This document shows, in pieces, positions 28,327 through 36,342 of a DNA stretch of 64,000 nucleotides (its first letter is position 1; every line of letters starts with the position of its first letter). The translations under genes were made by a program, and so were the position numbers. A model generated the notes under the pieces. The model searched no databases and was not told the origin of the DNA. It saw only the letters and a program-made list of their open reading frames with translations. The stretch lies in NCBI RefSeq assembly GCF_030406905.1, contig NZ_CP129137.1, positions 7,285,501 through 7,349,500 of the forward strand, read 5' to 3'. Origin of the DNA: Streptomyces sp. HUAS CB01 (GTDB lineage: Bacteria; Actinomycetota; Actinomycetes; Streptomycetales; Streptomycetaceae).

Positions 28327-30057
28327 TCATTCGGCGAGCTTTCCGTCGGTGGAGACGTCTTCCATGAGGGAGGCGATCTCCTCGGGCACGGGCGGGATGC
28401 TCTCGTGGGTGATGCCGGTGGTCGGGGACCAGACGAGGTTCACCTGGAGATCGGGGTTCGTGCCGGGGTAGTCGCTGCGGTTGTGGCAGCCGCGGGTCTC
28501 CCGGCGTTCGAGCGCGGCTTCGAGCGTGGCGCGGGCGGCGAGGGCCGCGGACTTGAGGTCGAACGCGTGGGCGAGGTCCTGGTAGCCCGCGATGTCGGGG
28601 TGGACGCCGACGCGTTCCATGCGCTCCTCGATCGCGGCGAGCTCGGTGAGTCCGGTGCGCAGGCCCTCCTCGTCGCGGACGACGCCGGCGTGCTCGGTCA
28701 TGGTGTTGCGGATGGCGCGCTGCAGCGCCCGGACGTTCTCGGGACCGTCGGCGGCGAGGAGGCCGTCGATCTCGGCGCGTGCCTCGTGCACGGCCGCGGC
28801 GGAACGCGGGTGTGCGGTGAGCGACGCGGAGTGGGCCGCGGCGGCCTGTGCGGTGATGCGCCCGTAGACGAGCAGTTCGATGAGGCTGTTGCCGCCGAGG
28901 CGGTTGGCGCCGTGCAGTCCGCTGGAGGCTTCGCCGATGGCGTACAGCCCGCGGACGTCGGTGCTGTGGTCCTCGGGCCGGACCCAGACGCCGCCCATGG
29001 AGTAGTGGGCGGTGGGTGCGACCTCGATGGGTTCGCGGGTGATGTCGAGCATCTGCAGGTCCAGCAGGGTCTGGTAGACGCGCGGAAGCCGGTTCATGAT
29101 CGTCTGTCGGGGGAGGTGGGAGACGTCGAGCCAGACGCCGCCGTCGGGGGTGCCGCGGCCTTCCTTGATCTCGGTGTAGGAGGCCAGGGCGACCCGGTCG
29201 CGGGTGGAGAGTTCCATGCGCTGGGGGTCGTAGCGGGTCATGAACCGCTCGCCGAGGGCGTTGCGCAGGATGCCGCCCTCGCCGCGGGCGGCTTCGCTGA
29301 CGAGTGTGCCGGCGGCGTTCTCGGGTTCGATGATGCCGGAGGGGTGGAACTGGACGAGCTCCGGGTCGCGCAGACGGGCGCCCGCTTCGACGGCGAGACG
29401 GAAGGAGTCGCCGGTGTTCTCGTCGCGCCGGGAGGAGGTGCGGCGCCAGATACGGGTGTGTCCGCCGGCGGCGAGGATCACGGCGTCGGCGTGTACGAGG
29501 TGACGGGTTCCGTCGGTGAGGTCGAAGCCGTAGGCGCCGAAGACGGTGCCGTCGTGGACCAGCAGACGGGTGATGTAGATGCTGTCGAGGACGGGGATGT
29601 CGAGCTGGGCGGCGCGCCGGATGAGGGTGCGCTGGATCTCCAGACCGGTGTAGTCGCCGGCGAAGGCGGTGCGGCGGTACTTGTGCGCGCCGAAGAAGCG
29701 CTGGGAGATACGGCCGTCGTCCTCCCTGGCGAACGCCATGCCGTAGCGCTCGAGGTCGTCGATGCCGCGGGCGGCGCCCTGGGTGACGATCCGGGTGGTG
29801 CGGGGGTCGCCGAGGAGGTAGCTCTCCTTGAGGGTGTCGGCGGCGTGCTGCTGCCAGCTGTCCTCGGGGTCCATGGTGGCCAGCGAGGCGTTGATCCCTC
29901 CGGCGGCCAGGGCGGTGTGGGCGTCCTCCTTGGGGCGCTTGCCGACCACGAGGACGTCGACACCGGCCTCGGCCAGTTCGATCGCCGCCCGCAGGCCGGC
30001 TCCGCCGGTGCCGATCACCAGCACCATGGTGGAGAGTCGTCGTTCGGTGGCAGCCAT
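28327..30057 (-). CDS. Orphan fumarate reductase/succinate dehydrogenase-like flavoprotein
   Basis: A 576-residue flavoprotein of the SdhA/FrdA/NadB superfamily. It shows the FAD motif VLVIGTGGAGLRAAIELAEAG, HYSMGGVWV, HGANRLGGNSLIELLVYGR and a helical C-terminal domain with HNRSDYPGTNPDL. No iron-sulfur or membrane-anchor subunit adjoins it, so it would need an outside electron partner, perhaps the ferredoxin-reductase-like enzyme encoded just upstream, or act as a soluble oxidase/reductase. L-aspartate oxidase is a less likely reading. The ATG at 30057 follows GGAG. A clear shared promoter lies 34-60 bases upstream. Confidence 0.85.
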   Translation of the reverse strand: MAATERRLSTMVLVIGTGGAGLRAAIELAEAGVDVLVVGKRPKEDAHTALAAGGINASLATMDPEDSWQQHAADTLKESYLLGDPRTTRIVTQGAARGIDDLERYGMAFAREDDGRISQRFFGAHKYRRTAFAGDYTGLEIQRTLIRRAAQLDIPVLDSIYITRLLVHDGTVFGAYGFDLTDGTRHLVHADAVILAAGGHTRIWRRTSSRRDENTGDSFRLAVEAGARLRDPELVQFHPSGIIEPENAAGTLVSEAARGEGGILRNALGERFMTRYDPQRMELSTRDRVALASYTEIKEGRGTPDGGVWLDVSHLPRQTIMNRLPRVYQTLLDLQMLDITREPIEVAPTAHYSMGGVWVRPEDHSTDVRGLYAIGEASSGLHGANRLGGNSLIELLVYGRITAQAAAAHSASLTAHPRSAAAVHEARAEIDGLLAADGPENVRALQRAIRNTMTEHAGVVRDEEGLRTGLTELAAIEERMERVGVHPDIAGYQDLAHAFDLKSAALAARATLEAALERRETRGCHNRSDYPGTNPDLQVNLVWSPTTGITHESIPPVPEEIASLMEDVSTDGKLAE

Positions 30058-30090
30058 GATTGCTCCGATCGTTGGGGCCGTCACTGGAAA

Positions 30091-30117
30091 GACCAGGTCA
30101 CCGACCGGTTTGTGACA
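30091..30117 (-). promoter_or_regulatory. ECF41-like promoter of the orphan flavoprotein
   Basis: On the minus strand: TGTCACA (30117-30111), 15 bases, TGGTC (30095-30091). Confidence 0.75.
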
Positions 30118-30147
30118 CCCCGCCCACCGGCGGGCCCGCATGACGCA

Positions 30148-30190
30148 GGGGTGAGGGGCGACGGCCGCCCGCGCCGCCGCCCCTCACCCC
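30148..30190 (-). terminator. Terminator after the ferredoxin-reductase-like gene
   Basis: A perfect 13-base inverted repeat (30148-30160, 30178-30190) with a 17-base loop just after the stop at 30199. It separates that gene from the flavoprotein promoter downstream. Confidence 0.65.
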
Positions 30191-30198
30191 GGGGAGCG

Positions 30199-31431
30199 TC
30201 AGGGGACGAGGCTGTCGAGAGGCACCCCGGGGTCGGAAAGGCGGGCCTCGTCGATCCCCGCACCGGCCTGGATCAGGGCACGGATCGGATCGATGACGTC
30301 CCATACGTTGACGCTCATGCCCGCGAGGACGCGGTTCTTCGCCATCCAGAAGGCGATGAACTCGCGCCCGGCGACGTCGCCCCGGAAGACCACGCGGTCG
30401 TAGCCGCCCGGTTCCGCGTACCCGGTGTACTCCATCCCGAGGTCGTACTGGTCCGTGTAGAAGTACGGCAGCCGCTCGTACACGGCGTCCTGGCCGAGCA
30501 TGCTCAGGGCCGCCGTGAGCGGCTGGTTCAGGGCGTTGGCCCAGTGCTCGACGCGGAGGTGCCGGCCGAGCCGCGGGTGGTACGCGTTGGCTACGTCGCC
30601 CGCGGCGTAGATGTCGGCCACCGACGTCCGCAGATGCTCGTCCGTGACGATCCCGTCCCTCACCTCCAGGCCCGCCTCCTGGGCGAGCCGGACATTGGGC
30701 GTGATGCCGATGCCCACGACCACGGCGTCCGCGTCCAGCCGGCTGCCGTCGGCGAGCCGCACCCCGTCCACGCGGCCGTCGGTTCCGGTGATGCTCTCGA
30801 CCTCCGCGCGGGGGCGGAGATCCACACCGTGGTCCTTGTGGAGCCCGGCGAACACCTCCGCCGCTTCGCGCCCGAGCACCTTCAGCAGCGGCAGCTCCGA
30901 GTGCTCCAGCACCGTCACCTCGGCCCCGGCGGTCCGGGCGGCCGCCGCGGTCTCCAGGCCGATCCATCCACCGCCGATCACCACGATCCTCGCGCCCTCG
31001 GTGAAGGCCGCCCTGAGTCGTTCGCTGTCGCCGACACGGCGCAGATACAGCACGTTGTCGAGATCGGCTCCGGGAACGGACAGCCGCCGCGGGGACGAAC
31101 CGGTCGCGAGGAGCAGCTTGGCGTAGGGCACCCGGCGCCCGCCGTCCAGCTCCACCTCCCTGGCCCGCACGTCGACGGACGCCGCGCTCGTACCCAGCAG
31201 CAGCTCGACGTCGTGCTCGGCGTACCAGTCCTCGGGATGCACGAAGATCGAGTCGCGCTCCTCCTTGCCCAGGAGGTAGCCCTTGGAGAGCGGCGGCCGG
31301 ATGTACGGCCGCTCCCGCTCGTCGCCGATGATCACGAGCGGGCCGCGGTGGCCGTGCTCCCGCAGGGCCTCCGCGGCCTTGCCCGCGGCCAGTCCGCCTC
31401 CGACGATGACGAAAGTATTCTCAGGGGACAC
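30199..31431 (-). CDS. Ferredoxin-reductase-like FAD/NAD(P) oxidoreductase
   Basis: A 410-residue flavoprotein of the ferredoxin/rubredoxin reductase family. It has the FAD motif [40 protein letters not shown], the NAD motif IVVIGGGWIGLETAAAA, and IYAAGDVANAYHP. It moves electrons from NAD(P)H to a small iron-sulfur protein or another carrier. No ferredoxin gene lies beside it. The GTG at 31431 follows GAGGAAC. A perfect shared promoter lies at 31490-31516. This is the oxidoreductase class expected around ECF41 sigma factors. Confidence 0.9.
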   Translation of the reverse strand: MSPENTFVIVGGGLAAGKAAEALREHGHRGPLVIIGDERERPYIRPPLSKGYLLGKEERDSIFVHPEDWYAEHDVELLLGTSAASVDVRAREVELDGGRRVPYAKLLLATGSSPRRLSVPGADLDNVLYLRRVGDSERLRAAFTEGARIVVIGGGWIGLETAAAARTAGAEVTVLEHSELPLLKVLGREAAEVFAGLHKDHGVDLRPRAEVESITGTDGRVDGVRLADGSRLDADAVVVGIGITPNVRLAQEAGLEVRDGIVTDEHLRTSVADIYAAGDVANAYHPRLGRHLRVEHWANALNQPLTAALSMLGQDAVYERLPYFYTDQYDLGMEYTGYAEPGGYDRVVFRGDVAGREFIAFWMAKNRVLAGMSVNVWDVIDPIRALIQAGAGIDEARLSDPGVPLDSLVP

Positions 31432-31489
31432 GGTGTTCCTCGTCTCGGATGTCGCACGCTGCGAGTCATGCGTTGAGAGTTGTCTAACA

Positions 31490-31516
31490 GACCGTGCGAC
31501 GGCGGATCCTGTGACA
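31490..31516 (-). promoter_or_regulatory. ECF41-like promoter of the ferredoxin-reductase-like gene
   Basis: On the minus strand: TGTCACA (31516-31510), 15 bases, CGGTC (31494-31490). The -10 block is about 58 bases before the GTG. Confidence 0.75.
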
Positions 31517-31638
31517 AACCGGCTGTTCAGTCATTGGGACGCTCACGGCAGCACGGGCCCCCGGCGAGGTGCGGGCCGCCGGTCCGGAGGACCGCCGCGG
31601 TCCGGTACACGACGGCGGGCCCGGCTCCCCCTCCACGG

Positions 31639-32067
31639 GGCCGGCGTGATGGACGTGGGGGTCCCCTGCCGGGCCATCTTCGGGTACGGGCAGATCGCGT
31701 CGGCCTTCTCCGGCAGGGGCGCGGTGACCTCCTGGGGGACGCCCGGCCACTTCACCACCGGAGCGACGTGCAGCACGTACCCGCCGTCCTGGGGATCCCG
31801 CCCGAACGCCACCGTCGTCTCCGGGGAGAAACCGGCGGGTCGAGCGCCGCCGCCTGTCGCGCCACGAGACTCGGGGCCCCGTGCAGCAGGCCGCGAAACC
31901 GGCGGCGAACAGCTGCTCGGGGTGGGTCCCCCGGCCGTCCCCGCCGAGCTCGCGGGGCATGCGCAGGCGGATGTCCGGGGCCCCGTCGTCCGAGCGGGCT
32001 CTCCGGAGGCCCGTCCGCGCCCGGCGGCACCACCGGCGACGGTGACGGTCGTCGTGCAGCGGAGGGA
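31639..32067 (-). pseudogene. Organic hydroperoxide resistance protein (Ohr/OsmC), decayed
   Basis: Ohr-like protein segments appear in order but in three different minus-strand frames. They are [10 protein letters not shown] (N-terminus), [17 protein letters not shown] with [14 protein letters not shown] (first active Cys region), [14 protein letters not shown], then [19 protein letters not shown] and [20 protein letters not shown] (second active Cys region). At least three frameshifts are needed, so the gene cannot make a working peroxidase. Its promoter element is still intact upstream. Sequencing error alone is unlikely to cause this many shifts, though it cannot be ruled out here. Confidence 0.8.
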
Positions 32068-32239
32068 GACGGACGACCCGGTGCAGTCCCTGGCGGTGGA
32101 CAGGTCGGGCAGCGGGACCGGCCCGTTCACCGCGTCGCCCCGGTGTCGCCGCGGTCAGCGCTCCCGGTGCTGCTCCTGCCGATCCTCATGGTGTCCGCCC
32201 TCCAGGTCCGTGCGGTCCGGGAATTCCGGATGACTGGTT

Positions 32240-32266
32240 GACAGACGGCCCACCGCCCGTGTGACA
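32240..32266 (-). promoter_or_regulatory. ECF41-like promoter before the ohr pseudogene
   Basis: On the minus strand: TGTCACA (32266-32260), 15 bases, CTGTC (32244-32240). It lies between the stop of sigma B and the ohr remnant; a GGAGGG ribosome site and ATG follow near 32200-32190. Confidence 0.68.
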
Positions 32267-32288
32267 CCGCCGGGATCCCGCGGGGCGG

Positions 32289-33185
32289 TCAGTGGTCCAG
32301 CGACGCCACGAAGGGGGCCAGCTTGGCCGGGTTCATCACCCACATGATCTGCTCGATGCCGTCGGCGGACACGTCCACCGACAGGAGCGCGAACGCGTTG
32401 CCGTCGGACGACACGAGCACGGCCGGGAGCCCGTTGGCCTCGACCCACCGCACCTCCGCCCCGGGCCAGAACCGCGGTGCGAAGGCCGCGACGTACTTCG
32501 AGACGTGCGGACGTCCCACGACGGGGATCCGCGATGCCTGACGCACCCCTCCGCCGTCGGAGTAGCTGACCACGTCGGAGGCGAGGACGTCCTCGAGCGT
32601 CGACAGATCGCCCGTCTGCGCGGCGGTGAGGAAGACCTCCAGCAGGCGCCGGTGATCGGCCGGACTGACGGGTTCCCTGCGCTCGGCGGCCAGGTGCTTG
32701 CGTGCACGGCTCACCAGCTGGCGGGCGTTGGCCTCGCTCGTCTCCAGGACGTCCGCCAGCTGCTTGTAGGGGTAGTCGAACGCCTCCCGCAGGACGTACG
32801 CGGCCCGTTCCACCGGATTCAGCTTCTCCAGGAGGAAGAGGACCGCCAGTTCGACCGCCTCGGCCCGTTCCGCGCCCACCTGGGGGTCCGCACTCGTGTC
32901 GACGGGCTCGGGCAGCCACGGACCGACGTACGACTCCCTCCGTACCCGGGCCGACTGGGCGGCGTTGATGGCCAGACGCGTGGTGATCGTGGCCAGGAAG
33001 GCCGCCGGCTCGACGACGTCCGTACGGTCGGCGTTCTGCCACCGCAGCCACGCCTCCTGGACGATGTCCTCGGCTTCCGCCGCGCTGCCGAGCACACGGT
33101 AGGCGATGCCGAAGAGCTGCGGGCGCGCGGCGAGAAAGTCCCTCGCTGCCTGGTCAAGCGGGTCGGCGTCATCCCCAGCGTGCAT
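32289..33185 (-). CDS. ECF41-type sigma factor with C-terminal SnoaL-like domain (here sigma B)
   Basis: A 298-residue ECF41 sigma factor. Region 2 is FGIAYRVLGSAAEAEDIVQEAWLRWQ; region 4 is LNPVERAAYVLREAFDYPYKQLADVLETSEANARQLVSRARK. The linker has the hallmark WLPEP (90-94). The SnoaL-like tail has DGGG (210-213, the usual following Lys replaced by Val) and NPAKL (285-289, for NPDKL). The ATG at 33185 follows GGAAGGGAC; an in-frame start ten codons upstream is less likely. I see no copy of the shared promoter before it, unlike sigma A. It is divergent from the aldo/keto reductase gene. Confidence 0.92.
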   Translation of the reverse strand: MHAGDDADPLDQAARDFLAARPQLFGIAYRVLGSAAEAEDIVQEAWLRWQNADRTDVVEPAAFLATITTRLAINAAQSARVRRESYVGPWLPEPVDTSADPQVGAERAEAVELAVLFLLEKLNPVERAAYVLREAFDYPYKQLADVLETSEANARQLVSRARKHLAAERREPVSPADHRRLLEVFLTAAQTGDLSTLEDVLASDVVSYSDGGGVRQASRIPVVGRPHVSKYVAAFAPRFWPGAEVRWVEANGLPAVLVSSDGNAFALLSVDVSADGIEQIMWVMNPAKLAPFVASLDH

Positions 33186-33378
33186 GGTCGTCCCTTCCGG
33201 ACCCGAGATCACCATGCTACAAGCCGGGACAGGGCCCTGCTTCTGCGGGCGTGGTGTTCACACCGATCACACGTGGGTGCACACCGTCACCCATGGTTGT
33301 GTCCGTGGTGCGCCCACGCGGTGACGCCTACGGTGGTCCGGGACGCCCGCCCCCGGCCGGTGCCCCGTGGACGCCTTC

Positions 33379-33405
33379 TGTCACAGACCCGCGGTGCACC
33401 CGGTC
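33379..33405 (+). promoter_or_regulatory. ECF41-like promoter of the aldo/keto reductase
   Basis: TGTCACA (33379-33385), 15 bases, CGGTC (33401-33405), with the -10 block 46 bases before the ATG. Confidence 0.75.
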
Positions 33406-33450
33406 ATCCCCGGCGGGGATGCTGTGTCCCCGGAGCCGGTGGGAGGCGAA

Positions 33451-34437
33451 ATGAAGAAGATCGGACTGGGCGGCCAGGGGCTGACGGTGTCGGCTCAGGG
33501 TTTCGGCGCGATGGGCATGAGCGGTGTCTACGGCGCGAGCCGCGACCTGAAGGAGTCCATCGCCACCCTCAACGAGGCGGTGGACCTCGGCATCACCTTC
33601 TTCGACACGGCGGAGTCGTACGGCCCGTTCGAGAACGAGCGGCTCCTCGCCCGTGCCCTCGGCCATCGCAGGGACGAGATCGTGCTGGCGACCAAGTTCG
33701 GCCTGGACTTCTCGGACGACGGGCGGCCCGGGCCGCTGGACGGCAGGCCGGAACACATCCGGCGGGCCGTCGAGCGCTCGCTCCGCCACCTGGAAACCGA
33801 CGTCATCGACCTCTACTACATGCACCGGCTCGATCCGGACACCCCGGTCGAGGAGACGATGGGCGGCATGGCGGAACTCGTGGCGGCGGGGAAGATCCGC
33901 TACGTCGGCCTCTCGGAGGTGTCCGCGGCGACCGTCCGACGGGCGCACCGGGTGCACCCGCTGACAGCGGTTCAGTCGGAGTTGTCGCTGTTCAGCCGTG
34001 ACCCGCTCGACAACGGGGTCAAGGACACCCTGGACCGGCTGGGCATCGGCCTGGTGGCCTACTCGCCGATGGGACGCGGCTTCCTCTCCGGCGCGATCCG
34101 CAGCATCGACGACATCGCCCCGGACGACTCGCGCCGCTCGCTCCCCCGTTTCTCCCCGGAGAACATCGCGGCGAACCTGACGCTGGTCGACCACGTCCGA
34201 ACCATCGCCGAGGCGAGGGGAGCGACGTCCGCACAGATCGCGCTGGCGTGGGTCGCCGCGCAGGGCGCCGTCCCCATCCCGGGGACCAAGCGGCGTGCCT
34301 TCCTCGCGGAGAACGCCGCGGCCGCCGGGATGGTCCTGACCGCGGACGAACTGGCGTCCCTGGAAACGGCGGTCACGCGGGACTCCGTTCAGGGCGCCCG
34401 TTACACGGACCAGCAGCTGGCATCGACGAACCGCTGA
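33451..34437 (+). CDS. Aldo/keto reductase
   Basis: A 328-residue NADPH-dependent aldo/keto reductase of the YakC/AKR13-like type. It has the N-terminal GFGAMGMSGVYG, catalytic FFDTAESYGPFENERLL (Asp, Tyr), ATKFGLDF (Lys), DVIDLYYMHRLDP (His), and the cofactor segment VPIPGTKRRAFLAEN. It reduces aldehydes or ketones, consistent with detoxifying reactive carbonyls. The ATG at 33451 follows GGGAGG. It has a perfect shared promoter and a strong terminator. Confidence 0.93.
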   Translation: MKKIGLGGQGLTVSAQGFGAMGMSGVYGASRDLKESIATLNEAVDLGITFFDTAESYGPFENERLLARALGHRRDEIVLATKFGLDFSDDGRPGPLDGRPEHIRRAVERSLRHLETDVIDLYYMHRLDPDTPVEETMGGMAELVAAGKIRYVGLSEVSAATVRRAHRVHPLTAVQSELSLFSRDPLDNGVKDTLDRLGIGLVAYSPMGRGFLSGAIRSIDDIAPDDSRRSLPRFSPENIAANLTLVDHVRTIAEARGATSAQIALAWVAAQGAVPIPGTKRRAFLAENAAAAGMVLTADELASLETAVTRDSVQGARYTDQQLASTNR

Positions 34438-34443
34438 GACACA

Positions 34444-34475
34444 GCGGCCCGGCCCCGCACCCGGGGCCGGGCCGC
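34444..34475 (+). terminator. Terminator after the aldo/keto reductase
   Basis: A perfect 13-base inverted repeat (34444-34456, 34463-34475) with a 6-base loop, starting seven bases after the stop. Confidence 0.8.
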
Positions 34476-34499
34476 TCCGCTCCGCCGTGACCTCCGCCA

Positions 34500-35257
34500 G
34501 GGTCGGACGAGTTCGAGCCCGCCGTCGTTCGTGAGCACCTGGCCGGTGACGTGGGTACCCCGCGGGTCGGCGGTGCGCACGGTCCAGTCCGCGACGTCCT
34601 CGGGGTCGCCGAGCCGGCCCACGGGGATGCGCTCGCGTTCGTAGGCGAGCATCTCCTGGACGGTGTCGTCGGGAACCCGCCGCGACCAGCACGTCCGTCC
34701 TGGCGGGACCAGGGGCAACGGCGTTCGCGCGCACACCGTCCGGGGCGAACTCCAGGGCCCAGCTCCTGGTCGCTCGAGGGCGCTCTTGGTGGCGGTGTGT
34801 GCGCTCCTCCGGGAAGTGGGCGGTGGCCTTACGCACTCGGCACGTTGACGATGGAACCGAGGTCGCGCGGAGGTGCGGCAGTGCCGCGTGGGCGAGCAGG
34901 CTCGGTGCCGTCACGTTGAGTGCGAGGAGCCGGCCGATCACCGAGCGGTCGGTCTCCGCCGGCGGCATCACGGAGGTGGAGCCGGCGTTGTTCACGAGGA
35001 GATCGAGCCGGCCTCAGCGTTCCACGGCGGTGCCGACGACCTTTCGGAGGCCCCTCCTCGACGATGTCGAGCGGCAGGACCGCGATGCCGGGGTGGGCGC
35101 GGGCCGTCTCCTCGAGAGCTTCCTTCCGGCGTCCCGCTCCGAGGATCCGGGCGCCCGCCTGGGCCAGGGCGACGGCCGTCGCCCGGCCTGTGCCCGATCC
35201 CGCGCCGGTGACGACGGCGACCCGGTCCGCGAAGGGGGTCGCCGTGGAGCGGGTCAT
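34500..35257 (-). pseudogene. Classical SDR (3-oxoacyl-ACP reductase-like), multiply frameshifted
   Basis: SDR segments are in order but scattered over frames. They are DRVAVVTGAGSGTGRATAVALAQAGARI with LPLDIVEEG, then MNNAGSTSVMPPAETDRSVI with LLALNVTAPSLLAHAALPHL, then WALEFAPDGVRANAVAPGPARTDV, then RIPVGRLGDPEDVADWTV and THVTGQVLTNDGGLELV. The catalytic Ser-Tyr-Lys region (about 34780-34850) is disrupted. Several indels are needed, so it is a decayed gene. No shared promoter was found before it. Confidence 0.8.
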
Positions 35258-35466
35258 GGTGCCCCTCGGATCGGTGTTCCCCGGCAGGGAGGCCCCTGCC
35301 GTCGGTGCCTGCGCGGGGGAGGAGCCGAGGACGGCTCCCTCGGCCGGGCACCGGTGGTTCCCCGGCCCCGGCGGAACCGGCCGGCGCCGGGGGTCCGTCT
35401 CCCCGCCGGAAGGCCGGGGCGACGCGGAGACGGACGTACGGGTCCGGCGGGGCCGGGTGTCCTCGG

Positions 35467-35940
35467 TCAGCCGAACTGACCGGGCTGGTAGCTGCCCGCA
35501 GGCTGCTGGTTGATCACGTTGATGCGGTTGTAGGCGTTGATGAGGGCGATGAGCGACATCAGGGCGACGAGCTGGTCACCGTCGTAGTGCTTGGCCGCGT
35601 TCGTCCAGGCCTCGTCGGTGACGCCACCGGCCGCGTCGGCTATCCGGGTGCCCTGCTCCGCCAGCTCCAGGGCCGCGCGCTCGGCATCGGTGAACACCGT
35701 GGCCTCGCGCCAGGCGGCGATCAGATTGAGGCGCAGCGGGGACTCACCCGCGACCGCGGCGTCCTTGGTGTGCATGTCGGTGCAGAAGCCGCAGCCGTTG
35801 ATCTGGCTGGCGCGGATCTTCACCAGCTCCTGGGTGGCGAGCGGCAGGCCCGACTCGGAGAGCACCTTGCTCGCCGTGTTGAAGTGCCTCAGCACCTTGC
35901 CCGCAAGGCCGTTGCCGAAGTAGTCGAGACGCGCTTCCAT
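35467..35940 (-). CDS. AhpD-like carboxymuconolactone decarboxylase-family peroxidase
   Basis: A 157-residue AhpD-fold protein. The redox motif reads NGCGFCTDMH, giving C50, C53 and H57, with an upstream Glu in LATQELVKIR that completes the EX11CX2CX3H core. It is an alkylhydroperoxidase-type disulfide enzyme. The ATG at 35940 follows CAGGAGG. The carboxymuconolactone decarboxylase family is the classic ECF41 partner, and a good copy of the shared promoter (35977-36003) lies before it. This is the strongest contextual support for the regulon. Confidence 0.93.
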   Translation of the reverse strand: MEARLDYFGNGLAGKVLRHFNTASKVLSESGLPLATQELVKIRASQINGCGFCTDMHTKDAAVAGESPLRLNLIAAWREATVFTDAERAALELAEQGTRIADAAGGVTDEAWTNAAKHYDGDQLVALMSLIALINAYNRINVINQQPAGSYQPGQFG

Positions 35941-35976
35941 GTCGTCCTCCTGGTCGAGTTGCGGATACACACTGCT

Positions 35977-36003
35977 GACCGGACAACGCGACGGGACGTG
36001 ACA
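35977..36003 (-). promoter_or_regulatory. ECF41-like promoter of the AhpD-like gene
   Basis: On the minus strand: TGTCACG (36003-35997), 15 bases, CGGTC (35981-35977). Confidence 0.72.
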
Positions 36004-36024
36004 GACGGGAGAGTGTGACCTGCG

Positions 36025-36342
36025 TCATGCGACTCGGGCGGCCGGCCACGTGGACAGGAGCCGGAGGAGGCCGTGGCTGTCGGTGTCCGGCACCGCGGTG
36101 AGGACCAGGAGACGCTGCGACCGGTCGGGCTCGAGCAGCGTCCGGCGGTGGAGTTCGAGCAGTCCCCGCCGCGGATGCCGGAAGCGCTTCGGCGCGCGGG
36201 GGGAACCGAGCACCGGGTGCTCGGACCGGACGGCCTCGAACTCCCGGCCGGCCGCGCGCAGGACCCCGACGAGTTCCGCGGCGCGCGAGTCACCGCCGGC
36301 GCGTGGGTACGCACCGTGGAGATCCGCCACGAGCAGGCGGTC
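36025..36342 (-). pseudogene. MmyB-type XRE regulator, C-terminal remnant
   Basis: About 105 residues match the end of the MmyB-like ligand-binding domain found in Streptomyces XRE regulators: LLVADLHGAYP, AAELVGVLRAAGREFEAV, KRFRHPRRGLLELHRRTLL and LVLTAVPDTDSHGLLRLL. The N-terminal helix-turn-helix is missing; the sequence upstream is unrelated. Such regulators often sit divergent from SDR genes, and a broken SDR gene is nearby. From here to 36737 I see nothing else coding. Confidence 0.7.
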
